DNA of 64,000 nt, taken from the NCBI GenBank assembly GCA_018136815.1, contig CM030936.1, positions 5,035,207-5,099,206 on the forward strand. The letters are read 5' to 3'. This document shows positions 47,860 through 59,036 of this stretch, piece by piece (the first letter of the stretch is position 1; each line of letters begins with the position of its first letter). A model generated the notes under the pieces. That model ran no database searches. It was not told the DNA's origin and saw only the letters and a list, made by a program, of their open reading frames with translations. This stretch comes from Isochrysis galbana (Eukaryota > Haptophyta > Isochrysidales > Isochrysidaceae). A program made the translations under genes and the position numbers.

Positions 47860-48060
47860 TATATGTCACCCCTCAGGAGCCAACGCCCCCCAGGAGCTCT
47901 CGGGGGGCCCCGAAAGCTCTCGTCGTCGGGGGGAAATTCTCTCCCTATCGCCAACAGCCCCACCGAGAGCTACCGGGGGACCGAGACAATCCCCCGAGAG
48001 CTATTGGGAGATTTTACCTCCCCCGCGGAGCTATCGCGTTTTAAGGTAGCCTGGCCTAGA
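47860..48060 (+). repeat. Degenerate array of GAGAGCTANCGGGGG-like motifs
   Basis: GGAGCTCTCGGGG, GAAAGCTCTCG, CGAGAGCTACCGGGGG, CGAGAGCTATTGGGAG and GGAGCTATCGCG recur at irregular intervals, directly after the gap. An array may continue into the gap. Confidence 0.5.
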
Positions 48061-49271
48061 AGCGGGACGGCAGGTTTATTTCCCGGGGGCGCGGGGGGGG
48101 GGGGGGGGGGGCATTCGCGAGCGATGCCAGCGACACCCTCTCCCCGGCGCCACAAGGGAGAGGGAGAGTCAGAGGTCGGAGGTCGGGGACGGGCGAGCAG
48201 GCGCGCGGGTGGACGCGGCGTAAGCTCGAATCAAGATATCGAATATATTGAGTCAATATTTTGGGCCCCTTTGGGGCCCCACATATTGAGTCAATATTTA
48301 GGGCGCTTGCGCCAAAACCCCGTCCATATTTAGGCGCGCCGGGCCGCCAGGCCGCCGGCCGCGCGGACGCGCGACGCGCTGACGTGCTGACGCGTCCGGA
48401 CCAACGGAACGCTCAGCAGGCAGCGGCTGACGCCGGCCGCGCGCGCTAGAGCGCCCGGCACATCTCACACTCACAAACATATACGTGATCTACGTACTCA
48501 ATAATGATGACGATGAATACAATAAGTATGATAATGAAAATGAAATGACACATATAACCGTAATTATTGATGACATATAATCTAGTAGTACAACACACAG
48601 GCATATGTAATACAACATATTCGGCGTCATTCATCGTCGGTTACGGTTACTGGCTCCTTAGTACGAGAGCGCTGGTTGAATTGAAGTTGAAGGGATAGCT
48701 CTTTGTAGTCGGCGTAAGCACGTTTTTGATCCGAGGCGAACGTGAACGTGCCGTTTAATATTTAATATGTAGAAGACGTGCTCAGGGGGACACCAGTTCG
48801 GTGAGCACGAAAGTATTGCCTAATGCTCCGTTATACTAGTATTATAAATATTATCATCATCATATCATCATCACCTTGGTCCTCTCGGAGTCAGCCCAGC
48901 GATCGATGATGCCCACGTACTTCTTCTTCTGCGCTGTGTTGGCAGCCCAGCTGACTGACCAAGACTCAAGACTCGGCGTTGATGTCGAGGACGACGCCCT
49001 TCACATTCTTGTGGCTCTGGAGTCTAGAGGATAGCTTTGATCTCGGAGAAGGTCTGCGAGCTGCGAGGCGCAAGGAGTGCATGGGAGTGGTCAGATTGGT
49101 CATTCCTATGCTAGCGCTCGCTCAGCTCAATGATTGAGATTGAGGCCTTGAGGCCTAGATTCTTCAGCTGGGCTCCAACTCACAGCGCGCGCGCACTTGT
49201 GCCGGCATCGTGCGCGTCGGCGTGGATTGGTTTGACGATGAGGAGTAAGGTTGTGAATAGGTTTTGTTTTG
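48061..49271. other. AT-rich island and intergenic sequence
   Basis: A G run of about 18 lies at 48093-48110. The sequence ATATTGAGTCAATATTT appears at 48246 and 48283, around GGGCCCCTTTGGGGCCC. From 48470 to 48870 composition is strongly AT-rich, unlike the rest of the window. No gene is seen. Confidence 0.5.
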
Positions 49272-49500
49272 AGCTAACATGTTTGAACCTAATAGCACTA
49301 TTACTGATAGTGCATTTCGGCTAACATGTTAGAACCTAATAGTGCCCTTTGGGTAACATGTTAGAACCCAATAGCTCATTTCCGCTGCCTATTAACACTA
49401 TTAATCCTAATATCTAGATATTAGGGGACCTTGCTTGAGCTGCCTATTACTATTAGCACTATTATTCGTACTATCTAGATCTAGATATTTGATATTTGAG
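49272..49500 (+). repeat. Two small tandem arrays, AT-rich
   Basis: GCTAACATGTTAGAACCTAA variants start at 49272, 49320 and 49351. Then GCTGCCTATT units of about 55 bases start at 49384 and 49439, each with CTATTA and ATCTAGATATT. Confidence 0.8.
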
Positions 49501-49655
49501 GATCTTGATTGGTGTTCTCTCACCAAAGCCAGATTATTGATTTCTCTGCTCCATATAAACCTTAAACCTTCAAGGTCCTTCGGCTAGCATATATACATAC
49601 TACCTCCGTTCCAAAACTCAGGTTCTTCTTAGTTTTTCCTTTATTTATATCTCTC

Positions 49656-50030
49656 CTAAGCCTCGCAGAAATAAGTCTGCACCTTCACAAGAACCTTGCG
49701 GGTACATGCTGGCTTCATGGGACAGTCGAGGGGGGGCCTGCACTTCTCGAAAACACAATGAAACGAGCGATTTTCTAATATGGATGGAGGTGGAAATCGG
49801 CCGGCGGGAGCGATTGGCAGCCGGAGACATTTGGTCTCATAAATAAAGGCTGCTCCATCTTGGGGATCTTGATGTCCGGGATCGGCTCCAATTGGAAGAT
49901 GGCGGAGTGGATGGGTGCTGCAACTCCCTTCGGAGCGACGCGGCATACTGGTTCTGCGATTGATGACATGACAGTTGAGTCGCTGAAGCGCCACGGCATC
50001 CAATGGCGCCAGGGTGCCCAACACTGACAC
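49656..50030 (-). pseudogene. Protein-like minus-strand remnant, unidentified
   Basis: Two overlapping minus frames (50030-49656 and 49999-49775) carry plausible protein segments such as SIAEPVCRVAPKGVAAPIHS, FQLEPIPDIKIPK and CVFEKCRPPLDCPMKPACTR. A TACCTCCGTTCCAAAACTC sequence lies just outside at 49602, reminiscent of Stowaway-type ends, but no matching opposite end is found. I cannot name the family. Confidence 0.35.
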
Positions 50031-50059
50031 CTCCGTTCTTCTAGCGAAAAAGGTGATGC

Positions 50060-50797
50060 TACACGCCTACCTACTAGTCCTAGGTTACCATGTCACTGAC
50101 ACCACGCCGCCCTTACATCCCCTCTCTCCACTTCCTCCCTTTCCCCCCTTCATTCCTTTGTCTTCGGTTTCCGGGGTCCGACTCTGGTGCACTACCAAGA
50201 GCCTGGTTCGGAGTGCGGGTTTGGGGCAGGCCTGTTGAATATAATGCCATCTTTTGGGAGTTTCTGGGGAGGTTACGCTGGGTTTTTTCTTGAGGTCTGG
50301 ATGCGGTGTAGCCGCGTCTTACGCGAGTTGGGTGCTCCCGAGTTATATTGTTCATTTGTCTAGTTCTCTGGAGCACTCTACGATGTGTGCCGCCCCCAGC
50401 TTGGAGGCGAGTGCGATAAGTTCTGTGCTGGGTGTTAGATGTTTGTTGTCGTCGACAGTGTATACTAAGGGGTGAAAGTTATTTGTGTCTATCCTTTTTT
50501 CGGCTGCCTGCCCATTCCCGCTTGGGCGGTTCTAGCCGAGTCTGTCGTGTGGGCAAAGAGTAGTGCTTTGCTCAGAATTGTATACCTTTCTAGTATTCTT
50601 ACCAATACCGACTCTTTTGAGAATGTGATGCCGTCGTAGTGGATTCTGTAGAAGTCCGTTATGATGTATCTCCACGCTAGCGTGTATAAGGTGTATATCG
50701 CTTTCGGGGCGTTGCCCTCCGGGTATACGGGGGGGGAGAGTGAGTACGAGTGCTGGCCCGAGTGGGCCAGGGAGTGCGAGTCTCGACCCGCGCCCAC
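50060..50797 (-). repeat. Dispersed repeat with conserved minus-strand ORF, copy 2
   Basis: This is a diverged copy of 45345-46045, with the same order of CATTCCTTTGTCTT, CACTACCAAGAGCC and GGCAGGCCTGTTG-type blocks at DNA level. The minus ORF is broken by at least one shift between the EIHHN block and the LERYTILSKAL block. Confidence 0.55.
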
Positions 50798-50935
50798 AGG
50801 GGGTCTGGGTCAGAGTGTTGAGTGCTCCGCCCATGCCAGGCCAGGAGGCAGGGCATGAGAGTGACTGACGGGCGCCCCCGGAGGGAAGTTAGTGCCCGGT
50901 GTAGGGGGGCGCAGCTGCGACCGCCCCCATTGCCT
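50730..50935 (-). repeat. GC-rich dispersed repeat, diverged copy
   Basis: GAGTGCGAGTCTCGACCCGC, CCCACAGGGGGTCTGGG and TTGAGTGCTCCGCCCATGCC align with 15705-15770. It is embedded against the end of the previous repeat. Confidence 0.5.
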
Positions 50936-51056
50936 TCTATTTTCTATTTTAACAATAGGTTGCGCTTCGCTGCTAGCGGCCCGGGGCCTTCACACGCGTA
51001 AAGACAGGCGTGCATGATGCTCCAAAGAACCCTCTTTATGATTAAGCATTTGAGTT

Positions 51057-51531
51057 CTAGCCGCACAGGTGTGCATGAACATATACACGACTACCACAGG
51101 CCACAACCACAAGCCGTTCAAGCTTGTCGTACTGCTTTCCGGCTTCCGGCCTTTTTTTCGATCTCAGCCGCACACCTGCAGTTGTCGCACCATCGACCAC
51201 AAGTTTGCCGCCAAACTTCAGCAACTCTTGTGTGGTGTCTGGGACGCGGATATTGCGTACAAACTGCTCCAACGAAATCATCACATCGGATGGCAAAGAA
51301 CGCACCTTCAGCGCACTCGAACTGGAGCTTGCCTCGCCCTCGTACTTACCTTCAACAACCGAGTCAAGCATTTGAGAACTCGTCCTTGGTCGGTGCCAGG
51401 CCCGGTTTTTTCTTGAATTTGCCGCGGAGCGCCTTCATCAGCCCCTCCGTCCTCTTGAAGTGCTGGCCCTCCGGCATCGCGCAATACTCCGTCGTTGTCG
51501 TCGGCAAAGTGACCGGTGTACGCTTCATCAT
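51057..51531 (-). CDS. Hypothetical minus-strand protein, possibly spliced or frameshifted
   Basis: Two consecutive minus frames look coding. The first, 51531-51364 (55 residues), begins MMKRTPVTLPTTTTEYCAMP and ends KKKPGLAPTKDEFSNA. The second, 51371-51057, begins MLDSVVEGKYEGEASSSSSA and includes SDVMISLEQFVRNIRVPD and GGKLVVDGATTAGVRLRSKK. They overlap by eight bases (ATGCTTGA), so either one base is missing or they are separate. GAAGGTAAGTACG at about 51350 could also be a donor. No family is recognised. Confidence 0.35.
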
Positions 51532-51691
51532 CTGCTCGTGTCGAGGCTAGGATCGCAGGTTGTCACTTGGCCACGACGAGCTCCGTCTTGCCGGTCTGCA
51601 TCAGATGAAAGAGGAGCCCCAACTACTCGGTCTCGGTCGGGGCAACGCCATTTTGCTAGTAGAATTCTCTGGCACGGGCACTTGACAGCCC

Positions 51692-54107
51692 CTATCCGTG
51701 CGCAACCTTGCGGCTACGCCAGCATTGCCTCCGCCTATATACGTAGAACGCGACAATTGCGGCGATGATGATGATGAGCACAATTGGAAGTGTCACGCCC
51801 ACAACGATGAGATGCGTGGCGGCCGTGGCGACTCCAAAAGAGACAGCGATCAACGGAGAGTCCGGCGGGCTTGGCGGCGGCATCGGGGGTACAGGGGGCG
51901 ACGGCGGGGAGGGAGGGGAGGGTGGAGGGCTAGGAGGACTCGGAGGGGGTGGCGGGCTCGGGGGCGAGGGTGGGGATGGAGGCTCGTAGGTGACCACGGC
52001 CGCTACGCCTGTAGGTTGGAACTCGTGGACAGTCCTTGCGCTCTCCTCGTCCCACGGCCCCTCGGACCAGCATAGTGTGTACGTCGCTGACGAGCCCTCC
52101 GAGATGTTCAGCCGGAAGGAGGTTTGGAGTTGCGAGTTCAATATGCCGCCGTGAGTGTAGTCGAGGGCAGCCGTGCTTGTGGGCTCGCACCGGGAGCTCA
52201 ACGACCACTTGACGATGTCTCCTGGCCGTGTAGCATTTGTGAAGGAGAGCCCGGCGGCGGATTGCGCTAAGGCGCGGTGCGAACGAACGCCTCCGAGACG
52301 GCCTATGGCCACCCGGATGACCTCCGGCTCGCCCTCCTGCGCATCCCACAAGCGACGTCGCTTGCCGAAAGACTCTGGGAGCGCAGGCGGTAACCTCAGA
52401 CTTCGTGACGGAAACAACGGTGGCATGGATGGCGGCACGGGTGAGTTCGGGGGAGGTGAGGATGGAGGCATTTGTGGGGGGCCCGGCGGCAAGCTAGGAG
52501 GGGGGGGAGGCATCGGTGGTGGTGGTTGGATGATTTCAAGCACGTACCACCTGTTGTTGTCCACTCTTATTTCCAAGTCGGCTCCTTGAGACCACCAGTC
52601 CGCACGATGTAGTTGAATCAAGGGTGGAGGGCTGGGTGGGCTGTTGGGTGGTAAGCTGGGTGGGGAGGGAGGTTGAGGGGGCGAGGGCGGGGAAGGGCTG
52701 GGTGGCGGCGGTGGTGGACGTGAAGGATCGCCAAAAGGAACGGACGGTGGCAAGGGCGGCGGGCGCGGTGGCGGTGGGGCCGGAGGCGGACTTGGAGGTG
52801 GCGGCGATGGTGGTGGGCTTGGAGGGCTCGGTGGGAACGATGGCGGCGGTGGTGACGGCGGAGGCGACGGTGGGGGCGACGGCGGGGGCGGTGATGGAGG
52901 GTTGGAAGGCGGTGCGGGTGGCGGGGAAGGCGGTGGTGGCCAGGGCGGTGGCGGCGTGGGCGGCGGGGGAGCAGGTGGAGGATTGGGCGGTGAGGGCGGC
53001 GGCGGCGTCGACGGCGGCGTCGACGGCGGGGGGGTCAATGGTGGTTGCGATGGCGGGGACGGGGGCGGTGGAGATGGTGGCGATGGGGGGGGGGGGATGG
53101 CGGCGGGGACGGTGGGGGAGGCGAGGGAGGTGGGGACGGTGGGGGAGGCGAGGGAGGCGGTGGCGAGGGTGGGGGTGAGGGCGGGGGCGAGGGAGGGGGC
53201 GAGGGAGGGGGTGGAGACGGAGGAAGCGAAGGAGGCGGGGATGGTGGCGGCGGCGAGGGAGGGGGCGACGGTGGTGGCGAGGGGGGTGGAGGCGACGGCG
53301 GAGGTAAAGGTGGAGGCGATGGCGGCGGTGGCGATGACGGCGGCGGCGATGGCGGCGGTGGCGATGGCGGCGGTGGTGATGGCGGCGGTGGCGATGGCGG
53401 GGGGGGCGATGGCGGGGGGGGCGACGGCGGCGGGGGCGACGGCGGCGGTGGTGACGGCGGCGGTGGTAACGGCGGCGGTGGTGACGGCGGCGGCGGCGAT
53501 GGCGGCGGGGGCGATGGCGGCGGTGGCGATTGCGGCGGGGGCGATGGCGGTGGAGGCGACGGCGGGGGGGCGATGGCGGGGGGGGCGATGGCGGGGGGGG
53601 CGATGGCGGCGGTGGTGACGGCGGCGGTGGTGACGGCGACGGTAGTGACGGCGGCGGTGGAGATGGCGGCGGTGGCGATGGCGAGGGTGGCCGGGGCGGC
53701 GGAGAGGGAGATGGCGGCGGTGGCGGGGGCGGCGGAGAGGGCGGTGACGGCGGAGAGGGCGGTTGGGTTTCACTACAGTAACAGAGACGATTCACACTAG
53801 GACTGCTGGTGTCGCACGAGGCTGTGAATGACGCTCGGTAATAGCATGTACCGGACGAATGTCTTCCGGGTACTGAATCTGAGGTGGCGTCAATTTGGTA
53901 AGACGTACAAGAGCCGTACTGGTTGAGGTTCAACGCTTGATTGTGGGCATTTAAAAACGAAGTTTCCGATGTTATCGACTGCATATTCGTTAAGGAGGTA
54001 GCATCGCACGTGCATGTTGCGCTGCAGCGAGCGCCAAATGAACCATATCTCCAGTAGCCAGCGTGCACACTGAGCGCCGTGAAAAGGAGCAGGCCCACGC
54101 GGAGCAT
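51692..54107 (-). CDS. Proline-rich (SPPPP) type I membrane glycoprotein, pherophorin-like layout
   Basis: The N-terminal frame (54107 down) starts MLRVGLLLFTALSVHA, a signal peptide, then about 100 residues with ten Cys, then SPPPP repeats. The C-terminal frame (down to 51692) continues with Pro-rich sequence, a globular part (FGKRRRLWDAQEGEPEVIRV, YTLCWSEGPWDEE), a second Pro-rich hinge, and a membrane helix IVVGVTLPIVLIIIIAAIVA followed by YRRR. Between about 53570 and 53095 the SPPPP sequence lies in the third frame. Runs of 7 to 10 G on the plus strand at 53567-53606 and 53085-53094 are where the frame changes, so indels in these runs, assembly errors or real, explain it. Such hydroxyproline-type repeats occur in algal wall and adhesion proteins. 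The plus-strand Gly-rich ORFs here are shadows. Confidence 0.7.
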
Positions 54108-55586
54108 CCTCAGCAGGATTTAGCAGGCGAAAAGGCTACTAGGGCTCCAGGACGGCGGCAGCTGCAGTGGCGGGAGGGGGGGGGGGGGGGGGGGGTGACT
54201 AGGAATGAGGATGATGCGGCCAGCAGAGCGACGGCCGGGGAGAGAAGGCAGGGAAGCACAGTATCGTCAGGCGCCCGGATCGGGTGTGTGAGGGGCGCCC
54301 TCTCCTAACCCAATCCACGCCCATCACACATGCCCATCCTGAGCCCAGCGCTCTTCAGACGATGGTGGGAACGTGGGGCGATCGCAGGCCCGAGGGCAGG
54401 GGTCGCGTCGGTCCCTCCCCCCGTCCCAGCCCACACATTCCCCCCTCCCTGCTGCTCAGGGAATCGGACCTGGCAGACTTGTGGCAACAGACCTCCTGTG
54501 GGGCAACGTAGTGCGGCACACAGGAGGAAGAGAGAGAGAGGGGCGTGCGGCGGGCGCACGAGATGTGATCTCACGCTCCTCCCCCCGCCGCAGATTGAAG
54601 CTTACGCTTTGTGTACTAATCTCACGCTCCCCTCCCCCCCCCCCAGATTGAAGCGAACGCTTTGTGTACTAATCTCACGCTCCCCTCCCCCCCCCCCCCT
54701 CCCCCGCAGATTGAAGCGAACTCTTTGGCTCTTTGGGCGAGTCACAAGGTCAAAGTCGCTGCACCGACGCGGGGACCGACGGACCGCGGGGGGGGGGGGG
54801 GGGGGGAGGGGAAGGGTGTCGAAAGGGCGTCCCCCGCGCGGGGAAAACGCCGCGGGGCACCGTCAGGAAGCTAGACCGCCGAGAGGCCCGCCCGCTTACC
54901 CGGCGTTGACCCACTTTGCTCTAACACCTCCATTGGCTAGGGGCAGGAGGAAAAGAGAGAGACGAGGGGCTAATCTAGAAATGTAAGCTGAGTACTGTGG
55001 AATTAAGAGCTCGAGAATGGGGCAGAAGGGCGAATCTGGAGCTCTAGACAGCTCTAGACCGCCCATTCTTGTGGCTGCTCGTCCAGATTCGCCCTTCATT
55101 CAAGATTCGGCCTGAAAGCTTCAGGCGTGATAGTTGACTCGAGATGAGCGGGAAGCAGCCGGTGTCTAATCTGTCACATCCGCGATCGACCTTTTTGTTT
55201 TAGAAGTTGTTTGCGTTTCTATGTCCCCTCCTTGCAGGCTAGTCACCAGTCACCGTCGCAGGATCCTACATTCGCCCTCTTTGCCCTCGCCTCCTTTGTC
55301 GCCTCCCTTGTAGCCCGGTCACTCACTCATTTTAACCACTATTTCCCACTTCCCCTGGGTGTCCAAGGATTCCTTAGGGTCCCCCCATACCTGCCCCGCC
55401 AGCCGCCTCCCCCCTCCGAACGACCACCTCCCGCCCCACGAAGGGCAATGGCGTCGGTGAGGGACCCCCCTCCCTTCCCCCGCGCGTGGCGGTCTATTTT
55501 GGGAGATTGAGGCGGGAGCTCACGAGAGGGAATCAGAGCAGTGATGGGACGTCAGGGACAGGGATCATGTCGTCAGGTTTTGACAA
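54108..55586. other. Intergenic, 1.5 kb
   Basis: There are long G or C runs (54178-54196, 54789-54806) and a tandem array at 54591. GTAGCCCGGTCACTCACTCA at 55311 is shared with about 10880, upstream of SERINC. AGGGCGAATCTGG at 55028 is repeated inverted at 55083. No gene is seen. Confidence 0.4.
54591..54720 (+). repeat. Three tandem units of about 53 to 63 bp
   Basis: CAGATTGAAGC occurs at 54591, 54644 and 54707, and the first two are followed by TTTGTGTACTAATCTCACGC and a C run of variable length. Confidence 0.85.
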
Positions 55587-55594
55587 CCTAACAC

Positions 55595-56044
55595 CCTATA
55601 TGTGAAAAACAGAAAACCTGTTTTTCTGTGAAGACCAAAAACAGTGTTTTTCACCGTTTTTCTGAGCCTGGGCCCTAAACCTGGGGCCAGCTGCGCCGGC
55701 GCGCCGGTGTGATGACGCGAGACGTGGACCGGGAGGCGCGCGTGGGGTTGGGGTTGATCACCGAGCTCATATTTGGGGCTGTGGGGAGGGGGGCGGGAAG
55801 GGGGCGGGTGGAGTGCCTGCGCGCGGGTGAGAGACGCTTGGCGCCTGGCGCCACGCGAGTTCCCGCCCCCCCCCCCCCCAGCGCGCAAAATTTTACAATA
55901 TCATTTTCTTACGTAAACACCATTTTCTAACGTAAACACTGGCGGCCTGTTTTTCGGGCTGTTTTCGGCTGTTTTTCTGTATATCCCAAAAACAGCTGTT
56001 TTTACTGTTTTTCTTGGGCTTGTCGACTGTTTTTCACATGTAGG
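55595..56044. mobile_element. hAT-type MITE, 450 bp
   Basis: Its ends are CCTATATGTGAAAAACAG at 55595 and, inverted at 56044, CCTACATGTGAAAAACAG. The 8-bp CCTAACAC lies at 55587-55594 and 56045-56052. The ends match the 200-bp MITE at 10596-10795, so they are one family. The interior has repeated CTGTTTTT and a GC-rich centre with no transposase. Confidence 0.85.
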
Positions 56045-56145
56045 CCTAACACCTGATATCAGACCTGATATTAGCCTAATATCAGGTATTATAAAGTTAG
56101 TAACTATAGTTACAATACTAACGGGAACAGAGAACAGAAACAGAG

Positions 56146-56400
56146 CTAACAGTCATTTTCGTCCTCTGGCTCCTCCACAACCATCTCTAGCTCCCAAGGC
56201 AGCACACGGGACTCCAAATCCTTCAACAAATCCTCCAAGACCAGATTAGTATGGCACCTCGCAAAAGCCTCTCTACTGTGGTTTGGCCCAATCTGTTGCG
56301 CTTCTTCGAGTGAATCCAATCCTCGACGGACCAAGAGCGCTCGCACCCTGACGCCGAGCAAGACAGCGCGAGAAGACAACATGCATCCCTGTCGCATTCC
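56146..56400 (-). pseudogene. hAT transposase dimerisation fragment
   Basis: The minus strand reads SCSASGCERSWSVEDWIHSK and KRNRLG in one frame, then ARCHTNLVLEDLLKDLE and an acidic end in the other. CERxWSxxxxIHSKxRNRL is the hAT C-terminal signature. It is frameshifted and truncated by the LTR copy that starts at 56390. Confidence 0.7.
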
Positions 56401-56621
56401 GCATTCGCGAATCGACACTCGTTAGGCTTCGCTCTTCTCTCTTCTCTTCGTCGTTCGGTATTTATCGTTATAATTCTCTGCCTTCTCTGGTTCTCGGTCA
56501 AAAGCTTCGCTTGGATGCATGGGATCGTGGGTTGTGGAGCGCTCTCTCTCTTTCTCTCGAAAGAGAAGGGACGTTTCCCCACCTTTCTTCCTCCTAGGCG
56601 CCTCGCAAATAGGTTTAATTT
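56390..56621 (+). repeat. LTR-like sequence, family A, truncated copy 3
   Basis: It starts TGTCGCATTCCGCATTCGCG, with a small internal duplication, and follows copies 1 and 2 through GGCGCCTCGCAAATAGGTTT, where similarity ends. Confidence 0.65.
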
Positions 56622-56690
56622 AGAGGATGCAACTTGAGGTTCCCTTTTTTTTAGCCCCCCACATTGCCTTTTTCTACACCTTATACAATT

Positions 56691-58709
56691 CTAACCTTCA
56701 CCACCCCCAAAAATGTGTCGCCTCTTAGCCTTCTCTGCTTGCATATCTCTAAGGGTCCAAGAGCCCGATAGCTCGAACAGCCGGATCCTGCGCTGACCCG
56801 CTGTCCCGTTGTCACCATCGCTATCCGCGTCCGAGTCGCAATCGGTCGCGTCACCTGCGCTCGCCCGAGCGCCCGAGCCACTTGCTGAACTCATAGAAAG
56901 CACGCCACGAGACGGGTCATAAGGAGCCTCCGCCTTGTCTTGCATCTTCCGAGCAAAAGCCTCAAGCTGTGCCATTTTTGCTTCAGCGGCCGCCAAGCTT
57001 CCACGCCGCACGCCCGGCGGCGTCTTCTTAGCCTCGGCAAGGGTGGACGGGCCTGGAGAGGACACGTCCGCGTTGCTCGAGACGCCCCTGTCCCCTGTTC
57101 GTCGATTGGTCAACAAAGTGTGAGCGGTCAATGCGCTCTGGGCACAGCCTATTCCCCGCCACAACTACACGCTTCCACGCCTTTATGATGTCGTACTGGT
57201 CGCACCATGTGAACCACATCCCGGGGACGCCGAGGCGCTTGGAACCACCCAATATGGATATGAAGTCGGCGAGGGAAAGGGTCTGGAGCTCCCTTCCTTG
57301 TGCTGCAAGGTAGGCGTCCTTGTACGCATCCCTAGCCTTGTTGTAGCACCTGTGAAACGAGGAGTTGAACTGGTCTAGGGCTTGGAGGAATCCGGACGTG
57401 CCGGATTCCTCCGTGAAAATACGTATGCCGAGCTCGGCCGCTTGACCTGTGGTGGCCTCCAACACCCCGTCGCTAAAACGGGAGGCATGATTATCGAGCA
57501 AAAGAACCACAGGTCGCTCAATGGGCGTGCCCCCGGCTGCCACTTCGACCGCGCTCCGCTGATCTATCCAAGCATTCAGCCGCCGTAAATACGTCAAAAA
57601 CGTTTCCTCCGTTTGCATGCCTTCGGTGGCGTGGACTGGCAGACAAGACCGAGTTTGTCGACGCAATAGGTCGACTCCATCGTCAAAGGTGCACATCCCC
57701 AAAGGTGGCTCAACGGCCAAGTCAGAAGTTGCCCACTTCCTCTTCACCACCAGCTGCACGCCGTAGTTCCACCCGGATAGATCCCACGTCATCATCACCG
57801 TGATTGACTCCTTGGTGTTGCCCCCCCGCTGCTTGACCGCCTTGCCCTTGCGCTTGGCCACTTTCGCCCGCCGCCCGCGTTGAGGGACGTCCAAGGCCTG
57901 CGGGGTCTCGTCCGCATTTAAAACGCGGCGGGTGTCCTTGATAACCTGAGTACATGTGAGCGAGAGGGGGGCATGCTTAGCGCATGTGCACGCGAGTGCT
58001 GGGCGGGGGGCGGGGGAGGGGGGCGCATGCTTACCTTGGTCTCAGGGTCCATGACCCCTGCATCGATGAGCTCGGCCTCCAGACCATACTCGCCGTGAAA
58101 GTGGTTACGAACAACCTCCTCCGTGTACTTCTTCCCCCTTCGATATTCTTCTGCCCTTGAGCTGCCCTCCTCGATGTCGATACCGTGAGCACGCCACCAC
58201 GGGAAGATGCGTTGGAAGAACGTATGGGAGAGGTCGAGGTCGGAGTTCACGTGGTTGAGCTCGGGTGTGTTGAGGAGGACTGTGCCCTTGCCGAACTTCT
58301 TCGCCCGGTTGAACCTGTGCCGCTCCGCGAGCATCTCGCGCACTCTGACGGATATCTGGTGCCTGTTTTGGGGCTCATGCATGTCAGCGCGCGCTAGGAT
58401 CCATGCAGCGAGCTTGCGCCGCTCTACATTTGTGAGAATCTGTGAGTGTGAGTCGCGCGTTCGTTGCTCGTCCCCCTGCGCTTTCTGCAGCTCTCCCGTG
58501 ACCTTATGCCGCGTTGCCAGCGGGAACATCCCTGTGGCCATTGCTGCTTTGGCTCCGACGCTGTTCGCTCGGCAGTACGCTGCAGCCTTCCGGACGTCTT
58601 CGAGCGCGGCTGCGCGGTTTCTGGCGCGGAGATCGCGGGCCTGGATAGTATGGTGCCCAGGGGCCGGCTTAGGCTTCCTCTGGGGCTTGGGGAGGGCTCT
58701 GGGAGCCAT
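56691..58709 (-). CDS. pogo/Tigger-like DDE transposase, two exons, near intact
   Basis: Exon 1 is 58709-58035 (225 residues); exon 2 starts at 57945. The intron (89 nt) has donor GTAAGC and acceptor ACTCAG, phase 0. Exon 1 is basic with helix-turn-helix-like segments (RKAAAYCRANSVGAKAAMAT, RRKLAAWILARADMHEPQNR). Across the junction it reads DPETK|VIKDTRRVLNADETPQAL, giving the first catalytic D in NADETP. The second lies in VVLLLDNHASRF and the third in LQALDQFNSSFH, the spacing of the DDE_1 (pogo) family. After the DDE domain, near 57090, the frame shifts by one base in a G-rich stretch, and a plausible C-terminal region continues to 56691 (VSSNADVSSPGPSTLAEAKK, MAQLEAFARKMQ). The catalytic part appears whole. 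The element ends were not found. Confidence 0.75.
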
Positions 58710-59036
58710 GGGAACGGGGGGGGGGGCGCTCTGCGAAGCGCAAGCCTCTAGAGTAGCTCTACTCTACTTTTACCTTCCCCTCTTCCCGAAGAAGGGGCAG
58801 GAGGGGGGGGGGAGGGGAGAGGCGGCGGGGGAGGCGCGGGGCGGGGCAGGCGCGAGACGGGCGCGCGGGAGAGAGAGGGGGGGGGGGGGGGAAGAGGGGG
58901 GGCGTGGCGGCGGGGCCGGGTGGGCTAGGCCGGAGCGTGAGTGTGCAGGCGGCGGCTGTTGGGGGAAGAGGGAGAGACGGGCGGGGACGAAGGCTTCTAA
59001 TAGCCGGCCAGGGCGCAAAGAGGCGCAGCCGTAGAG
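58710..59036. other. Divergent spacer with G runs
   Basis: G-rich sequence between the transposase start and the SMG7-like gene; runs of G occur at 58717-58726 and 58881-58891. It probably contains the leader of the plus-strand gene. Confidence 0.4.

Noticed and set aside
48655-48680. TTAGTACGAGAGCG resembling the sarcin-ricin loop of large-subunit rRNA
   Set aside because: Only about 12 bases match; flanking sequence does not fit rRNA.
49602-50045. Stowaway-like MITE suggested by TACCTCCGTTCC
   Set aside because: No inverted counterpart was found at a suitable distance; CACCTCCGTTC at 50028 faces the same way.
52902-53800. Gly-rich plus-strand ORFs opposite the proline-rich gene
   Set aside because: They are antisense shadows of SPPPP codons. 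The minus strand has a signal peptide and a TM helix; the plus strand has neither.
55020-55100. AAGGGCGAATC and GATTCGCCCTT, reminiscent of cloning-vector flanks
   Set aside because: The match is about ten bases and the two copies are in the wrong relative orientation for a vector insert.
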